Shown: positions 27,386 to 36,342 of the stretch, piece by piece
Numbering within the stretch: the first letter of the stretch is position 1
Layout: the number at the start of each line of letters is the position of its first letter
NCBI RefSeq assembly: GCF_001263795.1
Contig: NZ_LHUR01000005.1
Location: 124,001 to 188,000 of the forward strand
DNA from: Clostridium homopropionicum DSM 5847
GTDB lineage: Bacteria; Bacillota; Clostridia; Clostridiales; Clostridiaceae
DNA: 64,000 bases
Direction: 5' to 3'
The notes under the pieces: model-generated
The model's database searches: none
What the model saw: the letters and a program-made list of their open reading frames with translations, nothing else
Told to the model about the DNA's origin: nothing
Program-made: the position numbers and the translations under genes

Positions 27386-28303
27386 TCATGATATATTCAA
27401 TATTTTAAATATTACAGGTATTGATACTACAGAAAGAAATGTTGTAAAAAAAACAATTTCAGAGGCTAGTTCAGGCTCTTTACTGTAAGCTTCCGCAAAA
27501 ATTGCTGTTACTGCAGCTGCAGGCATTGCCTCAATTACTATTGCAACATCTATAAGTAATTCTTCAACTCTAATTATTTTAAGAATTGCAAAGGTCAATA
27601 TTGGTACTAAAATCAATCTAACAAAAGCAATATAATAAAGTGAACTTTTCTTAAATATCTTTTTAAAATCCACTTCAGCAATCATTACTCCTACTATTAT
27701 CATAGAGAGAGGAGTTGTAATATCTCCTACCAGCTTAATCGTACTATAAATGGTTTGTGGAATTTTTATAGAAAATATAAATAAAATTATCCCTATAATA
27801 ACTGCTATAATTCCTGGATTTAATAATACTTTCTTTAAATTTTTAGAATCCTTATTTTCAGTATACAGCATAATTCCAAAGGTCCAGCTTAAAATATTAT
27901 ATGGAATATTAAAAATAGACGCATATAATATACCTATTTTCCCAAAAATACTGCCAACTACCGGGAACCCCATAAATCCGCAATTTGAAAAAACAGTAGC
28001 AAATCTTAATATATCCTTCTTTTCTTTTGAATATTTATTGTATAAAATCCTACTAATTAATATTAAAGCCCCATGAATTAACGAAGAATAAAGAAGCATA
28101 TAAATTATATTTTTCATTAATTCCTTTGAAAAGCTATAATCAAATGAGGCAACTATCATTAAAGGCATAGTAACCTCTAGTAGCAGTTTAGTTAATCCTT
28201 TATTTATCTCATCATTTATAATATTCCTCTTTCTTGAATAATATCCAACTCCCACTATTAAGAAAAGAATAATAACCTGATTCATTATACTGCTCTTCTC
28301 CAT
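27386..28303 (-). CDS. AEC family transporter (auxin efflux carrier-like permease)
   Basis: Ten-helix membrane carrier of 305 aa; relatives export or take up malate and other small organic acids. The N-terminal FLIVGVGYYSRKRNIINDEINKGL and VFSNCGFMGFPVVGSIFG follow the family pattern, as does the C-terminal EAMPAAAVTAIFAEAY with its cross-over prolines. The start at 28303 has GGGGGG 8 nt upstream. The substrate cannot be read from sequence, and no enzyme gene accompanies it. Confidence 0.88.
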   Translation of the reverse strand: MEKSSIMNQVIILFLIVGVGYYSRKRNIINDEINKGLTKLLLEVTMPLMIVASFDYSFSKELMKNIIYMLLYSSLIHGALILISRILYNKYSKEKKDILRFATVFSNCGFMGFPVVGSIFGKIGILYASIFNIPYNILSWTFGIMLYTENKDSKNLKKVLLNPGIIAVIIGIILFIFSIKIPQTIYSTIKLVGDITTPLSMIIVGVMIAEVDFKKIFKKSSLYYIAFVRLILVPILTFAILKIIRVEELLIDVAIVIEAMPAAAVTAIFAEAYSKEPELASEIVFFTTFLSVVSIPVIFKILNIS

Positions 28304-28433
28304 TGTAATCCCCCCCTCTAACACTATATTATATAATACCAGTTGACAACTACTTTATCTATAATATTTTCTCAATTTTTTTCTTTACTAAACGATAATG
28401 AAAATAAGGCTTAACATAAAGGAGGTTATTAAA

Positions 28434-28610
28434 ATGGATATTTCTTTACTTTCTATTGTTAATAATCACAATAAAATCAATGATGGTGCAAGTCTTCTAG
28501 TATTAAAGAAAGCAATGGATGTTTCAAAAGATAATGCTGCTGGAATGACTGATCTACTTAAACAGTCTGTAAATCCAAACCTTGGTAATATTCTTGATAG
28601 AACTGTTTAA
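28434..28610 (+). CDS. YjfB-like small motility-associated protein
   Basis: A 58-residue protein starting MDISLLSIVNNHNKINDGAS, with LLVLKKAMDVSKDNAAGMTDLL in the middle. This matches the YjfB family (putative motility proteins), whose mechanism is unknown. The ATG at 28434 has AAAGGAGG 7 nt upstream; an in-frame ATG 12 codons earlier lacks one. A single gene with its own terminator. Confidence 0.75.
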   Translation: MDISLLSIVNNHNKINDGASLLVLKKAMDVSKDNAAGMTDLLKQSVNPNLGNILDRTV

Positions 28611-28611
28611 A

Positions 28612-28650
28612 ATTTAAGGTGCAGTATAATACTCATACTGCACCTTAAAT
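28612..28650. terminator. Bidirectional terminator, 16-bp perfect stem
   Basis: ATTTAAGGTGCAGTAT pairs perfectly with ATACTGCACCTTAAAT over a 7-nt loop, between convergent yjfB-like and hypothetical genes. Confidence 0.85.
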
Positions 28651-28651
28651 T

Positions 28652-29014
28652 CTAATATAAGAAACTAACTCCCTTACACTCTAGGACAAATCTTAAATCT
28701 CCTTTTATTCTATCATCTATTTCCTTGGAGTCTTTAATCATTTTAAATCCTTCAATTATTATATTTTTACAAAGAGTCTTATCAGGTATTTCTACAGATT
28801 GAATAAATTGTAAATACTGTATTGCTTTTAGGTTACATAAATTATTGTCTAATTCCATTGTGTTTTTTATAATTTTTTCTAAAGTTCTTCTTTGTAATTC
28901 TTCATGGCGAATATTTTTAATTTTATCCTTAATCATCAAAGTTGGTATAGATAATAATCCCGCAATTGTCAATATACTTTTTAAGATTTCTTTTTTATTA
29001 TATTTTGTATTCAT
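28652..29014 (-). CDS. Hypothetical protein with N-terminal membrane segment
   Basis: A 120-aa protein that I do not recognise. Residues 10-26 (LKSILTIAGLLSIPTLM) are hydrophobic and flanked by lysines, suggesting a membrane anchor. The rest is predicted helical and charged, with four cysteines. GGGG precedes the ATG by 4-5 nt. It is monocistronic, between the YjfB-like gene and a flavin reductase. Codon use and AT content match the surroundings. Confidence 0.6.
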   Translation of the reverse strand: MNTKYNKKEILKSILTIAGLLSIPTLMIKDKIKNIRHEELQRRTLEKIIKNTMELDNNLCNLKAIQYLQFIQSVEIPDKTLCKNIIIEGFKMIKDSKEIDDRIKGDLRFVLECKGVSFLY

Positions 29015-29117
29015 CTAGTTCCCCCCTTTTTGTAAATCATTTTTAAAATATGTAATCTTCACTTGAATTATATGTATATAATCTAATTAATTATTACTAA
29101 GCCATAAATAGAAAATA

Positions 29118-29140
29118 CCTTAAAGAAAAAATCTTTAAGG
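29118..29140 (-). terminator. Intrinsic terminator of the flavin reductase-like gene
   Basis: CCTTAAAGA pairs with TCTTTAAGG over a short A-rich loop, 25 bp past the stop codon. Confidence 0.7.
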
Positions 29141-29164
29141 CATCCTAAATTAAATTATTATATT

Positions 29165-29668
29165 TTATTTATTTTTGTAACAAGCAACGATTTCTCCGAA
29201 ATACATTGTATGAATATCCTCATCTGGATAACTTGATTTTTTAATGCTTTCATCCATTAAACTTAAATCTAAATCTTGTTTATAAAGTCCCTTACATTCA
29301 TAAACAAATCCACAATTACCTATTACAGGAACATCAATACTTTTACCTGGTTCTAAATTCAATTGGCATTTTTCAATTTTATCAACATCTTTGCCAGACT
29401 TTGTTCCACAGAAAACCAATGCTTTTTCAAACTCAGAATCTATCGGTACACTTACTGTGAAGTTTCTATTCTTTTCTAAAAACTCATGTGTATATCTTGA
29501 TTTCCTTACTAAGACAGTAAATATAGGCTTATTCCATTGATATCCAATATCTCCCCAGCTAATAGTCATAGTATTTACTTTCTCTCCATGTTTAACAGTT
29601 AAGAAAGCACCTTTCTTATGTAATTGTTGCATCATTGCATCCAAATTTTCAGTAAAATTAATAGCCAA
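29165..29668 (-). CDS. Flavin reductase-like FMN-binding protein
   Basis: A 167-aa cytoplasmic protein of the split-barrel flavin reductase family. Recognisable parts are GAFLTVKHGEKVNTMTISWG near residue 20, PIFTVLVRKSRYTHEFL, NFTVSVP and the SGKDVDKIEKCQL loop; the end MYFGEIVACYK is typical. Relatives reduce flavins with NAD(P)H or bind FMN without reductase activity. The start is taken as TTG at 29668, because GGAGG lies 8-9 nt upstream; the frame is open for 21 more codons but lacks a ribosome site there. Confidence 0.85.
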   Translation of the reverse strand: MAINFTENLDAMMQQLHKKGAFLTVKHGEKVNTMTISWGDIGYQWNKPIFTVLVRKSRYTHEFLEKNRNFTVSVPIDSEFEKALVFCGTKSGKDVDKIEKCQLNLEPGKSIDVPVIGNCGFVYECKGLYKQDLDLSLMDESIKKSSYPDEDIHTMYFGEIVACYKNK

Positions 29669-29787
29669 TTTAACTCCTCCTTTTTTAAAATTGAATGTAT
29701 CATATCCTAAAATATATACACATTGTATCATACATGCTAAAATAACAACAATGGAAATATATAATTTTACATTTTAGGAGAACAATA

Positions 29788-31161
29788 ATGAATCATCTAG
29801 GGAAAACAGAATTTATTTTAAATGGAGATATGAAAAAAGTTATTATAGTTTTATCCGTACCAATCATGTTTAATAATCTCATTCAAACCTTATATAGTTT
29901 GGCTGATATGTATTGGGTAAGCAAACTCGGTTCTATAGAAGTTGCTTCTACAGGCTTTGTATGGCCAGTACTCTTTCTTATATTGTCTATTGGAATGGGC
30001 TTAACTATTGCCGGTACTTCACTAATATCTCAATATTTAGGTTCTAAAGAAAAAAATCAGGCAAATAAAATTGCTTCTCAGATTTTTTTAGTAGCCATAA
30101 TATTGGGTCTTATTCTTTCAATTATAGGTTACATTTCTACTCCATATGTTATTAAGTTAATGGGTGCTAACTCTCAACTATATAGTTATAGCTGTAAATA
30201 TTTAAGCATAATGTTTTTAGATATTCCCTGCTATTTTATCTTTTTAGTTTTTGGAGCAATTAGGCAAGCTGAAGGAGATACATTTTCACCAATGCTTTTA
30301 AATATTATAGGCGCTATAACTAACGTAATTTTAGATCCTATATTAATTTTTAAGTTTCATATGGGGATTGGCGGAGCAGCAATTGCTACTATAATTTCTA
30401 AAGTAATCTATATGCCATATGTTATTTTCCTATTGTTTATGTCGCTGGAAAGAGTTCATATTCCTATAAAGTTTTTGAGATTAAAAAGAAATTTAATATT
30501 AACTATACTTAAAGTTGCGGTTCCTACTTGTATTGGGCAATCCTTCTCTTCATTAGGTTTTATATTCTTAAATTCATTTATAGTATCTTATGGTAACGAT
30601 ACAATGGCTGCTTTTAATATTGGTAATAATATTAATTCTATAGTAATGATGCCAGCTTTAGGCATAGGTACAGCTTTAGCCTCAGTTGTTGGTCAAAATT
30701 TAGGTGGAAATAGAATAGACAGAGCAAAATTAGCTTTTAAAACCGCTCTTTGCTTATCTACAATAATTTTAGTCATTGGCGGCTCTTTTCTATTTCTATT
30801 CGCAGGAAATGTGATAAAAATATTTGTACCTGAAGCAAAAGATATGGAAGTAATTATACAAGGAAAATACTATTTAAAGATAATTTCCGCGGGGCTACCT
30901 TTAATGGGCATTTTTCAAGTATTAATTGGAATATTCCAAGGATCTGGTCACACTATTTATTCCATGATAATGGAGATGGGAAGGCTTTGGTTCATAAGAC
31001 TTCCTTTAATATTATTCTTTAAAAATTATACAAATTGGGGTTCTCCTTCAGTCTGGTATTCAATGATGATAAGTAATGGAATAATTTGCTTAATAGGTAT
31101 TATTATTTATTATAAGGGAGCTTGGCAGAAAAAAATCATAAAAATGACCAATACTTGTTAA
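29788..31161 (+). CDS. MATE family multidrug/cation antiporter
   Basis: Twelve-helix efflux protein of 457 aa exchanging Na+ or H+ for drugs or metabolites. It follows the MATE layout of two six-helix halves. The first has MFNNLIQTLYSLADMYWVSK and the second has GQSFSSLGFIFLNSFIVSYG, with ALGIGTALASVVGQNLGGNR, a strongly conserved motif. TTTAGGAG precedes the ATG by 7 nt. It has no regulator beside it. A second MATE lies at 52710-54119. Confidence 0.92.
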   Translation: MNHLGKTEFILNGDMKKVIIVLSVPIMFNNLIQTLYSLADMYWVSKLGSIEVASTGFVWPVLFLILSIGMGLTIAGTSLISQYLGSKEKNQANKIASQIFLVAIILGLILSIIGYISTPYVIKLMGANSQLYSYSCKYLSIMFLDIPCYFIFLVFGAIRQAEGDTFSPMLLNIIGAITNVILDPILIFKFHMGIGGAAIATIISKVIYMPYVIFLLFMSLERVHIPIKFLRLKRNLILTILKVAVPTCIGQSFSSLGFIFLNSFIVSYGNDTMAAFNIGNNINSIVMMPALGIGTALASVVGQNLGGNRIDRAKLAFKTALCLSTIILVIGGSFLFLFAGNVIKIFVPEAKDMEVIIQGKYYLKIISAGLPLMGIFQVLIGIFQGSGHTIYSMIMEMGRLWFIRLPLILFFKNYTNWGSPSVWYSMMISNGIICLIGIIIYYKGAWQKKIIKMTNTC

Positions 31162-31196
31162 AGCTATAACTTCATAGATTGCTTATAAACTAAAAA

Positions 31197-31232
31197 ACAA
31201 ATAGATATATAATCGTACTTATATCTATCTGT
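31197..31232. terminator. Terminator between the MATE gene and a convergent hypothetical gene
   Basis: ACAAATAGATATA pairs with TATATCTATCTGT with one mismatch, between the convergent stop codons. Confidence 0.65.
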
Positions 31233-31242
31233 TCTTTACTTT

Positions 31243-31824
31243 TTATTGAGACTTAAGCTCCTTAATCTTCTTTTTCAAAAGCTCATTAAGACTTTTACTA
31301 TTTTCTTCAAAAATATTATAAGTTTTATTTATAGATTCTTTATCCCCACTATCAACTGCTTTAACAAAATCTCTATATGCTTTTCTTGTTTTTTCATTTT
31401 GAATCTTTATTTCTTCATCTTTAAATCTGTGTTTGTCTTTTAAGTTTAAATCTTCTTTCTCTATTTTTTCTTTCTCTACTTTTTCTTTATCTATTCCTTC
31501 TCTAGGCTTATCTTGATTTTCCTCTAAATGATGACTCTGTTTCTCTCTTATTGCTTCCCTTAGTTCTTTCTTAAGTTCATGTCTTATATTATAAAGTTCT
31601 TCTCCTTTTATTTTTATTCCTGGAACATATTTATCTGCCTTTTCAAATGTCTTGAAATAATCTTCTTTTATCTTCTCTCTATCCTCTAATGGCTTGTGAA
31701 TAACACTCTTAGTATTTACTATATTAGATTCACTATTAGTAACTACATTGGCATTTGCTGCAACTGGCATGGATATAATTCCAGTAAAAATAAGTATAAT
31801 AATATGCTTTTTTAATTTAATCAT
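31243..31824 (-). CDS. Exported, charged coiled-coil protein of unknown function
   Basis: A 193-aa protein not assigned to a family. A signal peptide (residues 1-25, ending PVAANA) is followed by an almost wholly helical, highly charged mature part. Runs such as KEKVEKEKIEKEDLNLKDK around residue 115 suggest coiled coil. No Cys, no anchor and no cell-wall sorting signal are seen. AGGAGG lies 7 nt before the start. Monocistronic. Confidence 0.65.
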   Translation of the reverse strand: MIKLKKHIIILIFTGIISMPVAANANVVTNSESNIVNTKSVIHKPLEDREKIKEDYFKTFEKADKYVPGIKIKGEELYNIRHELKKELREAIREKQSHHLEENQDKPREGIDKEKVEKEKIEKEDLNLKDKHRFKDEEIKIQNEKTRKAYRDFVKAVDSGDKESINKTYNIFEENSKSLNELLKKKIKELKSQ

Positions 31825-32029
31825 TTTATCCTCCTATAATTAAAAGTAAATTTCACTCCTAAGATATTTTTCTATATTCATATAAGAATTATTCATGAAG
31901 AAAATCCTTTTTTAAATATATATATAATGTTACAGAATGTTAGAATAATACAAAAGGATATATGCATAAACTTATTACTTATGGTAAAATATACTTGTAG
32001 ATAAAATAATTTGTATGAGGTGATTAATT

Positions 32030-32620
32030 ATGTTTACTTTACCACAACTTCCTTATTCATATAATGCTTTAGAGCCATATTATGATGAAGAAACAGTTAA
32101 GATTCACCATGATAAGCATCATCAAGCCTATGTAGATGGATTAAACAAAGCAGAAACAAAGCTTAAAGAAGCAAGAGAATCTGGAGATTTTGCGTTAATC
32201 AAGCATTGGGAAAGAGAACTTGCATTTAATGGTGCTGGTCACATACTTCATACTCTTTTCTGGGAAAACATGATTGGTAATGGTTCTCAACCTTCAGGAA
32301 AGATTTTAGAAAAGATTACCGAAAACTTTGGAGATATAGAAACTTTTAAAAAGCAATTTTCTGCCGCTGCTGCTGCAGTAGAAGGATCTGGATGGTGTGT
32401 TCTTGTTTGGATTCCTAAATTTGAAAAACTAGAAATTCTTCAAGTTGAAAAGCATCAGGATTTAACTATATGGGGAAGTGTTCCTTTACTAATCCTTGAC
32501 GTTTGGGAACATGCTTATTACTTAAAATATCAAAATAGAAGAGCAGATTTCATATCAGCTTGGTGGAACATAGTAAATTGGGATGTTGTTAATGAAAGAT
32601 ATTTGGTAGCAATCAAATAA
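32030..32620 (+). CDS. sodA: Superoxide dismutase [Mn/Fe]
   Basis: Converts superoxide to peroxide and oxygen, protecting this anaerobe from air. The 196-aa product starts FTLPQLPYSYNALEPYYDEE. The four metal ligands are visible: His in IHHDKHHQAYV, His in HILHTLFWENM, and Asp and His in DVWEHAYYLKYQNRRADFI near residues 157-161. The second ligand region reads GHILHTLFW where most family members have HxNHxLFW. Metal choice cannot be told from sequence. Signal peptide absent. GAGGTG precedes the ATG by 8 nt. Confidence 0.93.
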   Translation: MFTLPQLPYSYNALEPYYDEETVKIHHDKHHQAYVDGLNKAETKLKEARESGDFALIKHWERELAFNGAGHILHTLFWENMIGNGSQPSGKILEKITENFGDIETFKKQFSAAAAAVEGSGWCVLVWIPKFEKLEILQVEKHQDLTIWGSVPLLILDVWEHAYYLKYQNRRADFISAWWNIVNWDVVNERYLVAIK

Positions 32621-32629
32621 AATCAAAAT

Positions 32630-32664
32630 AGCAGGGAACTATAGTTTTTCTATAAATCCCTGCT
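32630..32664. terminator. Bidirectional terminator between sod and clc genes
   Basis: AGCAGGGA pairs with TCCCTGCT, extended by an internal ACTATAG/CTATA pairing, with T-rich flank downstream of sodA. Confidence 0.8.
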
Positions 32665-32675
32665 GTTCTTATTTT

Positions 32676-34283
32676 TTAGTTACTTAAAAATTGATCATTT
32701 AAAGAGCATGCTCCAGCAATTTCAATTAATTGATCAGAAACTATTGAAGCCTTTTCTTCATTAGTAAGAACTACTAAGTAATCAGATGTATACATTACAG
32801 TGTTTCCATTAGGAATTATTTCTTTTTGCCCTCTTTTAATAGCTACTAGCAAACAATCCTTTGGCCAACTTATCTGTTTAATTTTTTTATTTTCTAAAGT
32901 CGATCCTAAACAAACAGCTACTTCAATAATAGTTTTCTTATGACTTTTATTAGGAGTATTTATTAATATATTTTTACTTCTATTTAATAATCTATTTAGC
33001 AGTGTTTCATAAATAGGTTCTGACCGTAATGAATCAGCTATTATATATGAACTTATTGATACAATAATTAAAGGAAGCAAATGGCTAAATGATCCTGTCA
33101 TCTCAGTTATCAATATTATTCCCGTAATTGGTGCCCTTACAATAGATGTAAAATACCCTGACATTGCTAATACAGTAAAAGTCAAAATATATTGAGAATT
33201 TAAATTTAATAATATTACAAGCAAATTTCCGTAAATATTTCCGATGATTGCTCCAATCACTAGTAACGGCAGAAATATGCCCCCTGGAACTCCTGAACCA
33301 AAGCATATCATTGTAAAAGTAAATTTGATTACTAACAGAAGTAATAATGCTTTTAGTCCGAAATTTATTTTACTAAACTGAAGTATTAAATCATGACCAG
33401 ATCCTAATGCTATTGGATATATAATAGCTAATAAAAATGCTACGCTAAATGGAATTATTGGTTTATATTCTGTTTTTAATTTCTTCATAGATGCATATAA
33501 ATCTTGAAACATGATAATTGATTTATTGAAAACTACTCCTAATACTCCCGTTATAATCCCTAATATTATAAGAAAAAAGTAGTATTTCAAAGGTAATACT
33601 TTTATTAAATGTAAGTCAAATACAGGATTCAAGCCTAGAAACTGTTTTGTAATAAAGTCTGCTGTTAAAGAAGAAGCCATTGCAGATATAATTACTAACG
33701 ATGAAAAATTCTTATGAACCTCCTCTAGTGCAAAAACAATTCCTGCTAAAGGTGCATTAAAGGCAGCGGCTATCCCTGCACTAGCTCCACTTGTAATAAG
33801 ATATCTTTCCTCCACCTTGACTCTTTTAAAAATCCTACTAACCCCTTGTCCTATAGCACCTCCCATTTGTATAGAAGGGCCTTCTCTCCCAAGAGATAAT
33901 CCTGTTCCTAAACAAATAGCTCCTCCAAAAAATTTTCCTACTAGTACCTTTATCCAATTCATTTCAAGTTTTCTTGTTAAAACACCTTCTGTTTGTGGAA
34001 TACCACTTCCTGAAATCATTGGCTCTTTTTTTACAGTAAACCCTACAATTAAACTAGCTAAAATATATATTAATAATATAAAAAAAATCAATCCTACGCT
34101 ATGAGTTTTATTCATAAAAACATTTTGCGTAAATGTCCAAATTTTCTCCGCAACAAGCCTATAAGCCACAATTACTAAACTTGATAACATTCCTACTACT
34201 ATACCTTCAAAAATTAGCCTAAGCTGAAAATTTTCAAAGTGGAATAAAGTATTATATGTATTGTGTATATTTTGTTTTTCCAC
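32676..34283 (-). CDS. ClC family chloride channel/antiporter with C-terminal TrkA-C domain
   Basis: A 535-aa membrane protein. The ClC selectivity motifs are present: GSGIPQTEGVL (near residue 92), GREGPSIQMGGAIGQ (near 130) and GSGVPGGIFLPLLVIGA (near 330). A cytoplasmic tail from about residue 450 resembles TrkA-C/RCK-C ligand domains (VAVCLGSTLENKKIKQI and DYLVVLTNEE). The glutamate in GREGP supports H+/Cl- exchange rather than a simple channel, by family knowledge. No fluoride riboswitch is seen in the upstream 195 bp, so a fluoride exporter role is not supported. Confidence 0.9.
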   Translation of the reverse strand: MEKQNIHNTYNTLFHFENFQLRLIFEGIVVGMLSSLVIVAYRLVAEKIWTFTQNVFMNKTHSVGLIFFILLIYILASLIVGFTVKKEPMISGSGIPQTEGVLTRKLEMNWIKVLVGKFFGGAICLGTGLSLGREGPSIQMGGAIGQGVSRIFKRVKVEERYLITSGASAGIAAAFNAPLAGIVFALEEVHKNFSSLVIISAMASSLTADFITKQFLGLNPVFDLHLIKVLPLKYYFFLIILGIITGVLGVVFNKSIIMFQDLYASMKKLKTEYKPIIPFSVAFLLAIIYPIALGSGHDLILQFSKINFGLKALLLLLVIKFTFTMICFGSGVPGGIFLPLLVIGAIIGNIYGNLLVILLNLNSQYILTFTVLAMSGYFTSIVRAPITGIILITEMTGSFSHLLPLIIVSISSYIIADSLRSEPIYETLLNRLLNRSKNILINTPNKSHKKTIIEVAVCLGSTLENKKIKQISWPKDCLLVAIKRGQKEIIPNGNTVMYTSDYLVVLTNEEKASIVSDQLIEIAGACSLNDQFLSN

Positions 34284-34478
34284 TTTTTCGCCCCCATTTA
34301 TAAGTTATAAGTTTATTATAAACATATAAAAAGATTACTTCAACTATAATACTCTATTAATAGTAATATAACAAAAAAACTCCTAATTGATATTTTTATT
34401 ACCGCATGATACTATATTAGTATTACAAAACAAAGTTTTTAAAACTACATATACAATTGTTTATAAGGTGGGATAATT

Positions 34479-35330
34479 TTGGAAAAAATAGCTCTTATTA
34501 CCGACAGTACTTCAGATTTAAGCAGCGAAATCATTAATAAGTATGATGTAAAAATGCTCAATCTAAAAATAATATATAAGGATAGAGAATACATAGATAA
34601 AGTAAATATTACTCCTCAAGAGGTTTATGATAATCTTAGTGTAGAAGTTCCTCACACTTCTTTGCCTTCAATTGAAGATATGCATAATCTTTTCTCTAAG
34701 TTAGAATCTGAAGGTTATACTCATGCAATAGTTACTGGAATAGGTTCTGCTTTATCAGGTACATTCAGTGCATTAAAACTTGTAGCAAGTGAACATGAGA
34801 ATATAACTACTACAGTTTTTGACTCAAAATCTTTAACTTTAGGAGCAGGTGCTATAATCATAGGTTGTGGTGAAATGTTAAAGCAAGGGAAAAAATATGA
34901 TGAAATAGTAGCTGAATTGCCAGCCATGAGGGAAAAGATAAGTGTATTCTATATAGTAGATACATTAGAATACTTGATAAAAGGTGGAAGAATTGGAAAA
35001 GTTGCCGGAACAATAGGTCAGTTATTAAATATTAAACCTATAATTTCTATTAATGATGATGGTGTTTATTACACCCATTCTAAAGCTAGAGGAAAGAATC
35101 AAGCTAATTCAAAACTTATTGAAATAATCAATGATAAATTAAAAGAATCTAAAGCCAGAATTTGGGTTATGCATGGCGGAGCCATGGAAGAAGGTAAGAA
35201 ATTGTACGATTATTTATCAACTAATCCAAATATTACTTCCTTAAATTTAGGAGATATTAGTCCAGTAGCAGGAGTACATACAGGTCCTGGTCTAGTTGGA
35301 GTAGTAATTGTAAAAGAGCCCTTTGTGTAA
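34479..35330 (+). CDS. DegV family fatty-acid-binding protein
   Basis: Cytoplasmic protein of 283 aa that in related species binds fatty acids as the FakB partner of a fatty acid kinase. It has the N-terminal ITDSTSDLSSE, the TSLPS ligand segment, the SALSGTFSALKL loop, and VDTLEYLIKGGRIGKVAG. The C-terminal GPGLVGVVIVKEPFV is typical. Translation starts at TTG 34479, with AAGGTGG 7-9 nt upstream. The stop codon lies inside the terminator hairpin. No fakA kinase is nearby. Confidence 0.9.
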   Translation: MEKIALITDSTSDLSSEIINKYDVKMLNLKIIYKDREYIDKVNITPQEVYDNLSVEVPHTSLPSIEDMHNLFSKLESEGYTHAIVTGIGSALSGTFSALKLVASEHENITTTVFDSKSLTLGAGAIIIGCGEMLKQGKKYDEIVAELPAMREKISVFYIVDTLEYLIKGGRIGKVAGTIGQLLNIKPIISINDDGVYYTHSKARGKNQANSKLIEIINDKLKESKARIWVMHGGAMEEGKKLYDYLSTNPNITSLNLGDISPVAGVHTGPGLVGVVIVKEPFV

Positions 35331-35340
35331 AAGGCTCTTT
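35313..35340. terminator. Terminator overlapping the degV stop codon
   Basis: AAAGAGCC (35313-35320) pairs with GGCTCTTT (35333-35340); the degV stop is in the loop. It also lies 2 bp from the convergent gene's stop. Confidence 0.8.
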
Positions 35341-35342
35341 CC

Positions 35343-36239
35343 TTATTTATCTTCGACTATATTAGTAAGAGTTCCTATTTTCTCTATGTAACACATAATT
35401 TCATCCCCAACCTTCAAAAGTTTTGGAGGTTTAAATCCCATTCCAACCCCTGAAGGAGTCCCAGTGGAGATAATATCTCCTGGTTTTAGCGTAGTTCCCT
35501 TTGAGAACTCACTTATTATATACGGTATATCAAATATCATTTTACTTGTATTAGAATTTTGTCTTAGTTCTCCATTAACATAGCATTTAATATCTAATTT
35601 CACTGGAAGTTTTATTTCACTTTTGTGTACTATACATGGACCCATAGGGCATGTTCCATCAAAGCTCTTCCCCTTAAACCATTGAATATGCTTAGCTTGA
35701 ATATCCCTTAAAGAAATATCGTTTAAAATAGTATATCCAAATACGTATTCTTCAACCTTATCTTTAGGTATATCTCGCCCTTTTTTGCCTATTATTACAG
35801 CTAGCTCTACTTCATAATCTACCTGCTTTGACACATCCTTGTGTATTGAAATAGATCCTTTATCTTCAATTGCTCTATCAACTAATTTACAAAAATAAAT
35901 TGGATTTTCTGGCAAGCCTTTTCTAAAATCTATTGCACTTGGAACCTCATTAACATGTTCTGCGTAGTTTTTCCCAAGGCAGATTACACCTCTTCTTGGT
36001 TCAGGAATAGGTGCTAAGAGTTTCACTTTACTAATATCAATTCCTTCTAAATTATTAGAGTTTTCATATATATACTTTAATTTTTTTTCAACACATTCAT
36101 TAAAGTCTTCAATAAAGTCTATCATAGAATTTGGTCTGTCAGATTCTAATAGTTCTTTTATAGTATATACCCTATCATTTTTCTTTGAAAGTAACCCAAC
36201 TTGTTCTATTCCCTTATAATAAAAAGTTACAAATTTCAA
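35343..36239 (-). CDS. Fumarylacetoacetate hydrolase (FAH) family enzyme
   Basis: A 298-aa cytoplasmic enzyme of the FAH fold, which acts on acylpyruvates and related 2-oxo acids. Metal-binding and catalytic segments are visible: VICLGKNYAEHVNE, VDYEVELAVIIGKKGRDI, LNDISLRDIQ, KSFDGTCPMGPCIV and ISTGTPSGVGMGF. The frame begins with ATG at 36248, but AAAGGAG touches that ATG directly. TTG at 36239 has correct spacing and gives a family-like start (M-KFVTFYYKG), so it is preferred. The substrate is not assignable. Confidence 0.88.
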   Translation of the reverse strand: MKFVTFYYKGIEQVGLLSKKNDRVYTIKELLESDRPNSMIDFIEDFNECVEKKLKYIYENSNNLEGIDISKVKLLAPIPEPRRGVICLGKNYAEHVNEVPSAIDFRKGLPENPIYFCKLVDRAIEDKGSISIHKDVSKQVDYEVELAVIIGKKGRDIPKDKVEEYVFGYTILNDISLRDIQAKHIQWFKGKSFDGTCPMGPCIVHKSEIKLPVKLDIKCYVNGELRQNSNTSKMIFDIPYIISEFSKGTTLKPGDIISTGTPSGVGMGFKPPKLLKVGDEIMCYIEKIGTLTNIVEDK

Positions 36240-36307
36240 TTTTTTCATCTCCTTTCCCTCTTAAATTATATCAAAAAAATAAAAAAATAATATATTTAAA
36301 TATAACG

Positions 36308-36338
36308 AAAATCTAGAGTAATAAATTCTCTAGATTTT
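36308..36338 (-). terminator. Intrinsic terminator of the GGDEF-HD gene
   Basis: Perfect 11-bp stem AAAATCTAGAG/CTCTAGATTTT with a 9-nt loop, 5 bp past the stop codon. Confidence 0.8.
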
Positions 36339-36342
36339 ACTA

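Noticed and set aside
34284-34478. Fluoride riboswitch upstream of the ClC gene
   Set aside because: The conserved fluoride aptamer segments are not present in this AT-rich divergent region.
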